DNA of 64,000 nucleotides from Methanosphaera stadtmanae (GTDB lineage Archaea > Methanobacteriota > Methanobacteria > Methanobacteriales > Methanobacteriaceae). Shown here one piece after another: positions 42,951-52,264 of this stretch. The number at the start of each line of letters is the position of its first letter. Within the stretch, counting starts at the first letter, position 1. The stretch spans positions 1 to 64,000 of the forward strand of contig SUTQ01000005.1 of the NCBI GenBank assembly GCA_015062805.1, read 5' to 3'. The notes under the pieces are model-generated. The model made no database searches and was not told where the DNA came from. It saw only the letters and a program-made list of their open reading frames with translations. A program made the translations under genes and the position numbers.

Positions 42951-44741
42951 ATGAAATGTGAAAATTGTGGATACTATAATAAAAGTGATAATGAAAAATG
43001 TGAACAGTGTGGTAGTCCACTAAACAAAAATCCTATATTAAAATACAAAGAAAAAGCAACCAACACGATTCCTAATGGAAAAACTTTTAATAATTCAGAA
43101 AAATTAATTATAGCTTTATTTGCTATAGGAGTGTTAATGTTAATTGCTTCGGCAGTAATACCTTCAGATTTTGATGTTTCAAGTGTATGGGGTCCTGAAA
43201 GCAATATTTCTGATGATGCTCCAATAGTTATGAACGATACAAAAATACGTATCGATACTTGGATACAAGTTGTTTCTTCGGGATTTAGTGGGGAGGATCA
43301 TATAATCGTAAATGCCAATGTAAATGATATTAATAATTATCCAGTTAATGGTGGAACTGCAAGTATTACAATTAATGGGGTGAAATATTCGGGAAATGTT
43401 GAAAATGGTAATGTAAATATATTAATTCCTAAGATTGATAATAACAAACGTCAAATAACAGTTGTGTATGAAGGAAATGACGAATATAATCCATCAGAAA
43501 TCATAACAACAATTGAAATAACAAAAATAAGTACAAAAATAGATGTTGAAGAAGTAAATGGTAGTTTAGTAGCTACTCTTAAAACGGTTAATGATGAAAT
43601 TATTAAAGATTCTACAATAAATGTAATGTATTCTGACAATATAACAGTAGATAAAAAAACTGATGGGAATGGAAGAATAACAATTGATGCAAATTTAACT
43701 CCAGGACTTAATAAGATTAAAGTAGCTTATGCAGGAAATGAAAAATATAATCCATGTGAAAAAATTATAGAAATAGAAAATAATAAAATGGATACAAAAA
43801 TGGATGTTGAAGAACAAAATGATATTATTAAAGCTTCTCTTAAAACAGTAAATGGTGAGGCAATAAAAGATTCTACGATAAACATTTTGTATTCGGATAA
43901 CACATCAATAGATAAAAAAACGGGTGCAGATGGAAGTATCACAATAGATTCAAAATTAAATCAAGGAATAAAAAGGATAAAATTTTCATATAATGGCAGT
44001 GACCAGTATAATCCATGTGAAAAAATATTTGAAATTGAAAGTAAAAAATCAGATACTCATATAGATGCTCAATTTAATCAACAAGAGAAATCTATCTCTG
44101 TCAAACTGACAGATAATACTAACATGCCAATTTCGAATGTTAATCTAAAAATAATAGATAATGGTAATCAAAAAATGGAATCTACAGATAATTATGGAAT
44201 TACAAATATAAAAATAGATGAAGGATCTCATAATGTATCAATAAAATATGAAGGAAATAACACATTCAATCCATCAGAAACTACAATAAATGTTATTGTT
44301 GAAGAAAACGATATTAATGACACTGTAGATAATCATACAAATGATACAATGGACAATGGTACTGTTAACAATACAGAAAGTATGCTAAACAATACAGAAA
44401 ATAAGAACATTTCTGAAAATACTTCCAAAAATAACATAAATAATACAGAAAATAACATCAATCTAAGTGATATTGACACTAAAATTAACACTTCAATAAA
44501 ATCACAAGTAGTAAAAGAAAACTCAACTATAGAAATATACTTAACTACAGAAGACAATAAAGCGATTTCCAATGAATACATTAAAATCAAACTGGATAAT
44601 GGTACAGAGATTACTAAAAAAACAGATAGTAATGGAATGATTATATTGGATTTGGATGATTATTCTTCAATTGACAAAATGGAATTTGAATTTTTAGGTG
44701 ATGACGATTATTCTTCTTCAGATGATTATATTACAATATAG
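42951..44741 (+). CDS. Zinc-ribbon membrane protein with extracellular Ig-like repeats
   Basis: 596 aa. The N-terminus is a zinc ribbon (CENCGYYNKSDNEKCEQCGS), then one membrane helix near residue 50 (LIIALFAIGVLMLIASAVI), and then five or so Ig/carboxypeptidase-regulatory-like repeats; two adjacent ones (STKIDVEEVNGSLVATLKTV and DTKMDVEEQNDIIKASLKTV) are close copies of about 86 aa. An Asn/Thr-rich region with many N-x-T/S sites precedes the last repeat. It should span the membrane with the zinc ribbon inside. Start chosen at ATG 42951, 8 bases after TGAGGT. Confidence 0.75.
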   Translation: MKCENCGYYNKSDNEKCEQCGSPLNKNPILKYKEKATNTIPNGKTFNNSEKLIIALFAIGVLMLIASAVIPSDFDVSSVWGPESNISDDAPIVMNDTKIRIDTWIQVVSSGFSGEDHIIVNANVNDINNYPVNGGTASITINGVKYSGNVENGNVNILIPKIDNNKRQITVVYEGNDEYNPSEIITTIEITKISTKIDVEEVNGSLVATLKTVNDEIIKDSTINVMYSDNITVDKKTDGNGRITIDANLTPGLNKIKVAYAGNEKYNPCEKIIEIENNKMDTKMDVEEQNDIIKASLKTVNGEAIKDSTINILYSDNTSIDKKTGADGSITIDSKLNQGIKRIKFSYNGSDQYNPCEKIFEIESKKSDTHIDAQFNQQEKSISVKLTDNTNMPISNVNLKIIDNGNQKMESTDNYGITNIKIDEGSHNVSIKYEGNNTFNPSETTINVIVEENDINDTVDNHTNDTMDNGTVNNTESMLNNTENKNISENTSKNNINNTENNINLSDIDTKINTSIKSQVVKENSTIEIYLTTEDNKAISNEYIKIKLDNGTEITKKTDSNGMIILDLDDYSSIDKMEFEFLGDDDYSSSDDYITI

Positions 44742-44828
44742 AAAAAATGCTTTTATTGATTAACTGACAAAAAAAATTCAAACTAACGAGTAAAAAAATG
44801 AAAAGTATGTAATAAATAGGTGGATGAA

Positions 44829-45212
44829 TTAAGCTGCACGTAAAGAATCCCATACCATATCCTTTACATCATGATCAGCAGCACTAACAACCACCCATTT
44901 ACCCTCTATTTTGGTCATCTGATTAACACCATCTATCTGATTATACTGTTCCTTTTCACTGTAACCAATAGGCTTACTATCACTCACATAAACACTTAAT
45001 TTATGTTCATAATCTTCATAATCCCATATTACACCAGTATCTGTCTTTGTGAAATTTGTTGTATTGTTAATGGTTGTAGGAGCATCAAATTTGACACCGT
45101 ACATCTCAACAGTTACATTGTCTTTCGGATCTATTGCATTAATTGTTCCTATGCAGTAGATGATGGTAAATATGAATAATAATGTTATTGTTAGTTTTTT
45201 GTAGTTTATCAT
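44829..45212 (-). CDS. Small secreted protein, 127 aa
   Basis: A signal peptide (INYKKLTITLLFIFTIIYCIG...INA) precedes an about 100-aa beta-rich extracellular domain with two Trp (GVIWDYEDYEH, KWVVVSAADHDVKDMVWD). Several N-x-T sites are present in TTINNTTNFTKT. I do not recognise a family, but small proteins of this shape recur in methanogen genomes. The ATG at 45212 follows GAGGTGA at 9 bases; the GTG at 45224 lies in that site. It converges with the zinc-ribbon surface gene. Confidence 0.7.
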   Translation of the reverse strand: MINYKKLTITLLFIFTIIYCIGTINAIDPKDNVTVEMYGVKFDAPTTINNTTNFTKTDTGVIWDYEDYEHKLSVYVSDSKPIGYSEKEQYNQIDGVNQMTKIEGKWVVVSAADHDVKDMVWDSLRAA

Positions 45213-45483
45213 GCTATCTTTCACCTCTTCTTTTTTTTGAATATTTATTTAATTTTAATCCTTATAATTATTACTTTTTTTTTAAATTAAAATTATTATG
45301 TTCATGTTGGTTTATTAACATTAGCGTATTTTTCCATATTTTTTGATTTTAAATAAAAAATAAATTATTAATTCACATATATTTTAAATACTTCTTATTT
45401 TATATTATTAATTAGAAAATTTTAATTTATTAAGATATCAAATCTATAAATTTAAATTAATTCATTAAATGGAGATAAGATTT

Positions 45484-45666
45484 ATGGTTAAAGATGATAA
45501 AATAGTTATTAAAAGTACTAATGAAAATGACATGACTTCCAGTATTAAAATAGATCACCTTAATAAAACTAGTGTAAAATTCGGTTTTAAACCAGAAGAT
45601 GTAGAATACATTGGTGAAGTAAACATAAAAGATTTGGAAGAGGAAGAAGAAAAAGAAGATGAATAA
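45484..45666 (+). CDS. Small acidic protein, 60 aa
   Basis: The first 45 residues are beta-like (KIVIKSTNENDMTSSIKIDHLN), and the end is a Glu/Asp run (EEEEEKEDE). No family is recognised; it may be a small cytosolic binding protein. GGAGAT lies 7 bases before ATG 45484; a start at 45469 would remove it. The upstream 250 bp is AT-rich with no other gene. Confidence 0.6.
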   Translation: MVKDDKIVIKSTNENDMTSSIKIDHLNKTSVKFGFKPEDVEYIGEVNIKDLEEEEEKEDE

Positions 45667-45725
45667 CTTTATTTAGTTATTTTTTTAATTCTTTTTTACT
45701 TTTTTTTGAATATTATTGTTTTTTT

Positions 45726-46190
45726 TTATTTGAATCTTTTTCCACGATTTTTAAGATATTTCCTACCTCTATTTACTCCTATACCTGCAGCTGCACCACC
45801 CAATAATAATTTTGTTCCAGATAATAAAGGTTGAGATTTTAAGGAACCGAATAATAAGTTTGCACCTTTGTTTGCTATTCCAAAGTTGTCTTCTATATCC
45901 TTAAGTAAATTAATTGTATTATTTTCCTGATAATTTTTGCCTTTTTTTCCACTTTTATTATAAGATATTGCTTTATCATATAATTCATCATATTTAATCC
46001 TTTTATCAGCATCTGACAATACGGTGTATGCTTCCTGGATGGATAAATATTTTTTCTGATCTTCTTTGTTATCATTTACATCAGGATGATATTTAAGTGT
46101 TAATTTTTTATAAGATTCTTTAATTGTTTTTTGGTTTGCATATCTATCTACTTTAAGAATTTTATAATAATTTTTAATGTATTTGGTCAT
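45726..46190 (-). CDS. DnaJ-domain protein with C-terminal membrane-associated tail
   Basis: 154 aa. A J domain spans residues about 5-70 with the Hsp70-stimulating motif in KYHPDVNDNKED. The rest lacks the Gly/Phe and zinc-finger parts of DnaJ. The C-terminal 60 residues include a small hydrophobic stretch (TKLLLGGAAAGIGV) and a basic end (KNRGKRFK). It is probably an Hsp70 co-chaperone with special targeting. AGGAG is 6 bases before ATG 46190; the longer frame to 46304 overlaps the 25-bp element and is rejected. The same element occurs upstream of 13049. Confidence 0.85.
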   Translation of the reverse strand: MTKYIKNYYKILKVDRYANQKTIKESYKKLTLKYHPDVNDNKEDQKKYLSIQEAYTVLSDADKRIKYDELYDKAISYNKSGKKGKNYQENNTINLLKDIEDNFGIANKGANLLFGSLKSQPLLSGTKLLLGGAAAGIGVNRGRKYLKNRGKRFK

Positions 46191-46304
46191 TCTAATCTCC
46201 TCTTTTTGGTTGTTAAGGGTTTGTATTAATATTTCCTTTGTTGCTCTATTTTTTCTTGAATATCTGGTTAATCTTTTTATTATTTTTGAATTTACATTAA
46301 CCAT

Positions 46305-46357
46305 TAATACCTATACCCCTATGGGTATATAATAATATAATCTTCTTAGTATATAAA
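46305..46357 (-). promoter_or_regulatory. Promoter with 25-bp shared element upstream of the DnaJ-domain gene
   Basis: On the minus strand a TATA box TTTATATA (46357-46350) is followed after 20 bp by the 25-bp element (46329-46305), identical to 13005-13029. It contains CCCATAGGGG, which resembles a small palindromic operator. The gene's ATG at 46190 lies about 115 bp further on, leaving a long leader. Confidence 0.65.
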
Positions 46358-46538
46358 CTTTTAAAGAAAATATTATTCAAAAATCAAATTCATATAATTT
46401 AATTTAATATAAATTTTCATCATTATCCTCAGTTTTATTTTGCTCTAATAATAAAAATGTATATTCTTAACTAAATCCACATAAATGTATTTAAAGCATC
46501 AAATAAAGAATTCTTATTATAATGATATGGTGTATAAC

Positions 46539-47171
46539 ATGAATGATAAGCAAAATTCCTGTGTTGACTGTGGCTTAATCAATTGTCAAAATCAGAATAG
46601 TGAATATCCAGAATTCTGTCCTACAAAAGAACTAACACAAGAGGATATCTACGAAATTGTCAAATTATACGATGAAGGAAACAATAAGGATGTTTCACGA
46701 ATATCTGCCGAGATAGAATCTGACTTCTACTGTCAATACACAAGAGTTGAAGAAATAATAGAATTTGCTAAAAGATTACATTTTAAGAAAATAGGAATAG
46801 CAACCTGTGTTGGTCTGTTGAATGAGAGCCGAATTTTTGCAAAAATACTTAGAAAAGAGGGTTTTGAAGTATACACCAGTGCTTGTAAAGTTGGAGCAAT
46901 GAAAAAAACAACAGTAACTGGATTGGATGAAGAAAAAACAAAAGTTATAGGAAATATTATGTGTAATCCAATATTACAAGCAACAATCCTAAACAATGAA
47001 AAAACTGATTTAAATGTTGTAATTGGATTATGTGTAGGTCATGACAGTTTATTCTATAAATACTCCAATGCCCTAACAACAACACTCGTCACAAAAGATC
47101 GTGTATTGGCCCATAATCCCGCAGGTGCATTGTATCAGATAAATTCTTATTACAAAAAATTATTAGAGTAG
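46539..47171 (+). CDS. DUF1847 metal-binding protein
   Basis: 210 aa. The N-terminus has CVDCGLINC and later FCPTKEL, then IGIATCVGLLNESRIFAKILR, CKVGAMKKT and MCNPILQATILN and LCVGHDSLFYKYS. This is the DUF1847 pattern, with conserved Cys and His that probably bind a metal. Function is unknown. GGTG before ATG 46539 supports this start; frames from 46485 would add 18 codons. It ends in the binding site of the next gene, suggesting coupled translation. Confidence 0.85.
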   Translation: MNDKQNSCVDCGLINCQNQNSEYPEFCPTKELTQEDIYEIVKLYDEGNNKDVSRISAEIESDFYCQYTRVEEIIEFAKRLHFKKIGIATCVGLLNESRIFAKILRKEGFEVYTSACKVGAMKKTTVTGLDEEKTKVIGNIMCNPILQATILNNEKTDLNVVIGLCVGHDSLFYKYSNALTTTLVTKDRVLAHNPAGALYQINSYYKKLLE

Positions 47172-47182
47172 GATGTGATAGT

Positions 47183-47854
47183 ATTTTTAAATTAGATTAC
47201 CCAGAAGAACCAACAGATGCAGCAAAGATTAATTCAGAAGAATATAATGGACTCTTGTTAGGAAAAAACAAAATGGGAACTGTCCATTTGCATGGGCCCT
47301 ATGGTAACAAGAAATCCAAAGTGAAAATAGCATATAACATTGGGATGCATCCATTAGAAAGCAAATCACACAGAGCACTATTTGATACATTAATCTCCAA
47401 AAATGATGAATTGAGTTATCAATATTACATTTACAACATAAACGTCATAGGCAAACTTGACGAAAAGACGGAAGGTCGAATGGATGGACAATTGTTGGCA
47501 CAGGAATTTGTAGCACCACATATTATAGGAAACGACTACGACTTCTTTGTTGACATTCATTCTAATAAAGGCCAACAAGGTCCTGGAAAATATGAAAAAA
47601 CTAACTTCATTTTCGCTCCAGGATTTGATGAGGAATCTACAAAATATATGAATATTTTATTATCTCAGATAAGTGAAATATCTTATTACGCTCCAGAATA
47701 TCGTACAAGCCCAGAGTATATTACAATTCCTGTAGTAAATAGTGGTGTTCCAACAATAGTATATGAAACATTTTCATATGAAGCAATGAGCAAAACATAC
47801 AAATTAGCATATCTATTAGTTGACTTAGTAGATAAATTAGATTTTAATAAATAA
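47183..47854 (+). CDS. M14-like zinc peptidase/deacylase (AstE/AspA-like)
   Basis: 223 aa if started at ATT 47183. The sequence has YNIGMHPLESKSH (His-x-x-Glu zinc ligands), then FFVDIHSNKG, where the His would be the third ligand, and near the end VPTIVYETFSYE, a Glu that may be catalytic, as in M14 carboxypeptidases and succinylglutamate desuccinylase. Reading upstream of TTG 47255 stays open and protein-like (FKLDYPEEPTDAAKIN) but has no ATG, GTG or TTG. An ATT at 47183 lies 7 bases after GGATG in GGATGTGAT (8 of 9 matches to GGAGGTGAT). Starting at TTG 47255 would remove this part. Confidence 0.6.
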   Translation: MFKLDYPEEPTDAAKINSEEYNGLLLGKNKMGTVHLHGPYGNKKSKVKIAYNIGMHPLESKSHRALFDTLISKNDELSYQYYIYNINVIGKLDEKTEGRMDGQLLAQEFVAPHIIGNDYDFFVDIHSNKGQQGPGKYEKTNFIFAPGFDEESTKYMNILLSQISEISYYAPEYRTSPEYITIPVVNSGVPTIVYETFSYEAMSKTYKLAYLLVDLVDKLDFNK

Positions 47855-47908
47855 AACAGAACTTATCTTTGTGTTTTATTATTAAAAAAAATGTAATGAG
47901 AGATAAAT

Positions 47909-48787
47909 ATGCATTTTGCAAGTCAAATACTTAGACCACCATATGAGGCAAGAAGTAAATTTTTACAGGTAACAACAGGATGCAGTCATAATAAGTGCAG
48001 ATTCTGCAATTATTTTAAAGATGTTTCATTTTCAATTTCACCAACAGATGAAATAATTGAAGACCTGGAAGAACTGAAAGAAAACAATAATACATTCAAA
48101 CGTATATGGTTACAGGGGGCAGATCCATTTTCATTAAGTTTTAACAGATTATATGAAATTGCATTAATGATACATGAATATTTGCCATTTGTACAAACTA
48201 TTGGTAGTTATGCACGGGTGGACAGTCTGAAAAATAAGTCCATCGAAGAACTGAGGATTTTAAAAGATGTTGGATATAACTCCATAGTTTTTGGCATTGA
48301 ATCAGGGGATAGTTGTTTGCTGAAGTATATGAATAAAGGTTTTAACGCCTCAGATATTGTAGAGGAATTATCAAAAATGGATGAATCTGATTTTGATTAC
48401 ACGGTAATATTCTTAAATGGACTTGGTGGACATGGTTATGGCTTAAATCATGCTATTAAAACGGCAGAAATAATCAATCAACTACATCCCAAGAGAGTAA
48501 TGGTAACTGGATTGACAGTATTTGAAGATACTCCGTTGATGAATGACATTAACTGCGATGATTTCATAGAAGCAGATGAAAAAGAGAGAATTGAGGAACT
48601 GATAGTATTTTTAGACAAATTGGAAATAGAAACATTTATTGATGCAACAAATGCTTCAAATAGTGTTCCGATATTTGGCAAATTTCCGGAAAATGATGAA
48701 GCTATGATAAGGCATTTGAAAGAAATTTATGAAAAATATGGAGAAAAAACTTTAAGAAATAAAAGAGAAAATCTTAATAAAGTATAA
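47909..48787 (+). CDS. Radical SAM protein, 292 aa
   Basis: A radical SAM enzyme with the cluster motif TTGCSHNKCRFCNYF near residues 25-38, then IWLQGADPFSLSFNRL, a SAM-binding-like SIVFGIESGDSCLLKYMNKG and VTGLTVFEDTPLMND. It resembles the HemN/Elp3-like group often given no specific role. It binds one [4Fe-4S] cluster and should cleave SAM; the substrate is unknown. The ATG at 47909 is preceded by GAGA only weakly. It lies 54 bases after the M14-like gene. Confidence 0.87.
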   Translation: MHFASQILRPPYEARSKFLQVTTGCSHNKCRFCNYFKDVSFSISPTDEIIEDLEELKENNNTFKRIWLQGADPFSLSFNRLYEIALMIHEYLPFVQTIGSYARVDSLKNKSIEELRILKDVGYNSIVFGIESGDSCLLKYMNKGFNASDIVEELSKMDESDFDYTVIFLNGLGGHGYGLNHAIKTAEIINQLHPKRVMVTGLTVFEDTPLMNDINCDDFIEADEKERIEELIVFLDKLEIETFIDATNASNSVPIFGKFPENDEAMIRHLKEIYEKYGEKTLRNKRENLNKV

Positions 48788-48816
48788 AAATTTTAATAAA
48801 TAAAGGAGGGGTAAAT

Positions 48817-49281
48817 ATGACGGATTTAGTAATTTATTATTCCAGAACAAATAACACGGAATTGGTAGCACAGACAATTCAGGAAGAAACAGGTGCTGAT
48901 TTATTAAAGATTAATGATAAAAAAAATAGGTCTGGACCGTTAGGTTATCTTAAGGGAGGTTTTGATGCATTTAGAGAAAAAACTACTGAAATAGAATATG
49001 ATAAGGTTAATCTTAAAAATTATGATACAGTTTACCTTGGAACACCAGTATGGGCATCTAAACCAACACCAGCAATACTTCAATTTATAAGAGAAAACGA
49101 TTTTGGTGGAGTAAAAGTAATCACATTTTGTACAACAGGTTCAAGTGGTGATGAAACTACAATCAACTATATGAATCATCTTATTGTAAGTGGTGGTGGA
49201 AAAGTTAAGATGTCATTTGCTATAATTGTTAGTCAGGATGATATAAAAGAATCAACCATAGCTGCTTTAAGAGATGAATAA
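48817..49281 (+). CDS. Flavodoxin
   Basis: 154 aa. The start DLVIYYSRTNNTELVAQTIQ carries the FMN phosphate-binding loop (S-R-T-N-N-T), and GTPVWASKPTPAI and FCTTGSSGDETT provide the two flavin-flanking loops. It is a single-domain electron carrier for cytosolic reductases. GGAGGGG lies 6 bases before the ATG, one of the strongest sites in the window, suggesting good expression. It follows the radical SAM gene by 29 bases and may supply it with electrons. Confidence 0.93.
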   Translation: MTDLVIYYSRTNNTELVAQTIQEETGADLLKINDKKNRSGPLGYLKGGFDAFREKTTEIEYDKVNLKNYDTVYLGTPVWASKPTPAILQFIRENDFGGVKVITFCTTGSSGDETTINYMNHLIVSGGGKVKMSFAIIVSQDDIKESTIAALRDE

Positions 49282-49307
49282 TTAATCAATAAATTGGGAT
49301 AAGTATT

Positions 49308-49685
49308 ATGGACGTATTTGATAGATTTTTAATAGGTGATACTGGAACTATAGAATGGAACTTTGATAATACACATTTTATTCAAAGATTGAATAAGTAC
49401 AGAATTTCCAGAGATTACATAGTGGATACTATTCTATATGAAGAACCGCTTAGGTATGACACAAGTGGTTCTGGAGAATATGAGGTAGTATTTCAGGCAC
49501 CAAAAAACAAGGATTACAAAGAAATTAGGGTAATATTTGCCTGTCATAACAATACAATTGACTTACTAACAGTTATTCCTGAAGGAAAAACGAACAGACA
49601 AAAAAACAAGTATGCTGATGACGATTATAAAAAATTAGAGAAAAAGAGATTGCAAGCATATTCAAAGAGAAAGAAATTATACTGA
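49308..49685 (+). CDS. Small basic protein, DUF4258/RelE-like fold possible
   Basis: 125 aa. The middle part (FDNTHFIQRLNKYRISRDYI, then EYEVVFQAPKNKDYKEIRVI and DLLTVIPEG) fits a short helix-strand fold like DUF4258 or a RelE-type toxin, with a conserved His. The C-terminus is a Lys-rich helix. No antitoxin gene is visible next to it, so the toxin idea is weak. Function is unknown. It lies 26 bases after the flavodoxin gene and is probably part of the same operon. Confidence 0.55.
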   Translation: MDVFDRFLIGDTGTIEWNFDNTHFIQRLNKYRISRDYIVDTILYEEPLRYDTSGSGEYEVVFQAPKNKDYKEIRVIFACHNNTIDLLTVIPEGKTNRQKNKYADDDYKKLEKKRLQAYSKRKKLY

Positions 49686-49702
49686 TGAATGATTTTAGTA
49701 TT

Positions 49703-50572
49703 TTAAAATAATGTCATCTGTTTGCTTTTTCTTTTTTTAGGAAATTCATGAAGATACTTGAATATTTCATCGGGTTGGTTCATAATCTTATTTTTATTGG
49801 TTTTTTCTAGGAATAATTCCATCAATTCTTTATTTTTGGGACTAACAATACTGTAACGGTTTCTAAAACTATTTTTGTATACTTCTTTTAGTCCAGGGAA
49901 GTGTTCATCAAGTTTTTTGTAGAAATATTCTCTGTTTCCATCTCTAAGTGTCATTCCCATACCAAAACATATTATTCCTTTTACGTTAGCTTTGATTGAT
50001 GCATCAATTATTGAAGAGATATTTTCTTCACTATCGGTTATGTATGGTAGAATTGGGCAAAGCCAAACGACTGTAGGTATATTCTCTTTTTTCAATGTTT
50101 CAAGAACTTCTATTCGTCTTGAGGTTGGACAAACATTAGGTTCAATCTTTTGGCTAATTTCATCATCCATGCATGTCAGGGTCATTTGTAGAACAACTTT
50201 TGAGTCCTTGTTGATTTTCGTGAGAATATCAAGATCATTCAGTACCAAATCTGATTTAGTTATGCATGTAAAACCGTGACCATAACGGCGTATAAGTTCC
50301 AATGTTTTTCTAATATATTGTAGTTCTGATTCTAATGGGATGTAAGGATCAGTCATTGAACCGGTACCAATCATACATTTTTCTTTCTTTCTTTGCAGAG
50401 CTTTTTTAAGTAATTCAAGACCGTTTTCCTTTACTTCTATGTCTTCAAAATCATGTTGCATATTGTAAACGTTACTTCTTGAATCACAATATATACATCC
50501 ATGAGTGCATCCTCTATACAGGTTCATTCCATTATTCTTCGATAATATGCTCTTGGTGTTCACATAGTGCAT
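49703..50572 (-). CDS. Radical SAM protein, spore photoproduct lyase-like group
   Basis: 289 aa. The cluster motif is GCTHGCIYCDSRS near residues 21-33, preceded by NLYRG. GTGSMTDPYIPLESEL, FTCITKSDLVL and VVLQMTLTCMDDEISQKIEP match the SplB-related family of radical SAM proteins found in many archaea (often called 'Rad SAM domain protein' without a proven substrate). It is not a true SplB, since the typical C-terminal part is missing. GAAGTGA lies before the ATG. It converges with the small basic protein gene. Confidence 0.87.
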   Translation of the reverse strand: MHYVNTKSILSKNNGMNLYRGCTHGCIYCDSRSNVYNMQHDFEDIEVKENGLELLKKALQRKKEKCMIGTGSMTDPYIPLESELQYIRKTLELIRRYGHGFTCITKSDLVLNDLDILTKINKDSKVVLQMTLTCMDDEISQKIEPNVCPTSRRIEVLETLKKENIPTVVWLCPILPYITDSEENISSIIDASIKANVKGIICFGMGMTLRDGNREYFYKKLDEHFPGLKEVYKNSFRNRYSIVSPKNKELMELFLEKTNKNKIMNQPDEIFKYLHEFPKKRKSKQMTLF

Positions 50573-50700
50573 TTTTTTTCACTTCTTGAATTTGATGGTT
50601 ACATTAGTTATGCTCTTTAATCTAGTTATATTTATAGTCAATAAAGCTTTTAAAATATTCAATTTTTAAGTATAATAATATAGAAAAACTAATTATATAT

Positions 50701-51651
50701 ATGAATAAATTTTTAAGTTATTTTGAAAAGTATTTTTTTCTGGTAATATTACTTTTTGTTGTTGTAGCGTTACTCTCTCCAACAACTTTTGCATGGGTTT
50801 TAGATGATATTTCGGGTATTTCAGTAATTAACATACTTTTAAGTATCATACTTTTTGGAATGGGTACAACCTTAAAATTGGATAATTTCTTGGAAGTTTT
50901 TAAAAACCCTAAAGAAATATTGTTAGGTATATCCGCACAATATTTAATCATGCCCTTATTGGCATTATCTCTGGCTAAAATATTCTCTCTGGATACTGCA
51001 TTGACTGTTGGTTTAATACTTGTTGGAACAGTTCCAGGTGGAACGGCTTCTGATGTCATAACATTTCTGGCAAAGGGTGACTTGGCATTATCAGTGTCTT
51101 TAACCGCAGTTTCAACAGTAATCTCTCCTATTTTAACTCCGGTGATATCGTTATTGTTGATAGGTAATCATATTCTATTTGATCCTGTAGACATGTTTAT
51201 TTCAATTGTTCAAATAGTGATTATTCCTATATTTTTAGGTTTGTTTGTAAATTACAAGTTTCCAAAAGTTGCAAAAAGTTTAAAAGATTATCTGCCGACA
51301 GTTTCCGCTATTGCTATATGTTTAATAATTGGTGGAGTGCTTGGTGCAAATAAGGAGGCAATAATAACATCTTCTTGGATAATTATACTGGTTGTAATAT
51401 TGCAGTACTGTTTAGGTATTTTATTGGGTTTTGCAGTTGGATACCTGTCAGGTATGAAATGGAAACAGATTATAACCATTGCAATAGAATTGGCTTTCCA
51501 AAATTCAGGTTTATCAACAAGCCTTGCAAAAACACATTTTCCGGATTTAAGTATGGCTACCGTTCCGGGAGCATTATATTCAGTTTGGCAAAATTTTGCA
51601 GGATCTGTTCTTGCTCATATCTTCAGAACGTATTTTAATCTAGAAGATTAA
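50701..51651 (+). CDS. BASS-family sodium-dependent transporter
   Basis: 316 aa with about nine to ten membrane segments. The bile-acid:Na+ symporter signatures are present: LFGMGTTLKLDNFLEVFKNP, VPGGTASDVITFLAKGD in one crossover helix and AFQNSGLSTSLAKTHFP in the other. Family members carry organic anions such as pantoate or 2-keto acids. TATAATAA (50671-50678) is centred 26 bp before the ATG and no ribosome binding site is seen, so the mRNA is probably leaderless. It is divergent from the radical SAM gene. Confidence 0.9.
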   Translation: MNKFLSYFEKYFFLVILLFVVVALLSPTTFAWVLDDISGISVINILLSIILFGMGTTLKLDNFLEVFKNPKEILLGISAQYLIMPLLALSLAKIFSLDTALTVGLILVGTVPGGTASDVITFLAKGDLALSVSLTAVSTVISPILTPVISLLLIGNHILFDPVDMFISIVQIVIIPIFLGLFVNYKFPKVAKSLKDYLPTVSAIAICLIIGGVLGANKEAIITSSWIIILVVILQYCLGILLGFAVGYLSGMKWKQIITIAIELAFQNSGLSTSLAKTHFPDLSMATVPGALYSVWQNFAGSVLAHIFRTYFNLED

Positions 51652-51730
51652 ATATTAAAAACACTTATTTTTTTATTTTTTTTTTTAAATCTCAAAAATA
51701 GTTATTTAAAAGGGAGTTTATAAGGTAAAT

Positions 51731-52255
51731 TCATAATATTTTTTCGTATACTTTAAATGAGAGTAATCCTCTGTATTTATTGTTTACTTCTATCGTATCA
51801 ACATATTTGAATCCAAATTTGGTGTAGACGGGTTCTATGCCTAAGTTATTCATGTGGATGCTTAGTCTAATGCTTTTGATTGAATTCTCTTTTGCTAAAT
51901 CAAATGCATAATTTAACATTTTCTTGGCAAATCCTTGTTTTCTAAATCTCTGATTTACTGCTACAAGGTGAATGTAATAAACATATTCATCATCTACATC
52001 GAGATTCCATTTAACATTTTCGTAACCTTCGTTGGATTTATTATTAATGACTATTGCCGATGCAATTTCTTCTTCTTTTACTCCAACATATAGTTCTCCG
52101 GAATTTATTGCAGTGCATATGTCTTCTTTTCTAGGGTATATTCCATGTTCCCAGTTGGGGTTGCTTTCATTGTATCTGATTTGGTCAATAACTTCACTGT
52201 AAAGTTTCAAAACATTTTTAATATCATTTTTATTTGCTTTTCTAATTGTAATCAC
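51731..52255 (-). CDS. GNAT family N-acetyltransferase, 174 aa
   Basis: The protein has a full GNAT core: LYVGVKEEEIASAIVINNK, then YYIHLVAVNQRFRKQGFAKKMLNYAFDLAKEN with the R-K-Q-G-F-A loop, and NNLGIEPVYTKFGFKYVDTIE. The start is read from GTG at 52255, 5 bases after AAGGTGA; the GTG at 52264 lies in that site. It has a longer N-terminal helix (EVIDQIRYNESNPNWEHGIY) like other GNATs of methanogens. The acceptor is unknown. Confidence 0.87.
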   Translation of the reverse strand: MITIRKANKNDIKNVLKLYSEVIDQIRYNESNPNWEHGIYPRKEDICTAINSGELYVGVKEEEIASAIVINNKSNEGYENVKWNLDVDDEYVYYIHLVAVNQRFRKQGFAKKMLNYAFDLAKENSIKSIRLSIHMNNLGIEPVYTKFGFKYVDTIEVNNKYRGLLSFKVYEKIL

Positions 52256-52264
52256 TTTATTCAC

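Noticed and set aside
45726-46304. Longer start of the DnaJ-domain gene at 46304
   Set aside because: That ATG touches the shared promoter element and lacks a ribosome binding site, while ATG 46190 has AGGAG at normal spacing and begins the J domain.
49308-49685. RelE-type toxin of a toxin-antitoxin pair
   Set aside because: No antitoxin-sized gene is adjacent and it appears to lie in an operon with flavodoxin; only the fold similarity remains.
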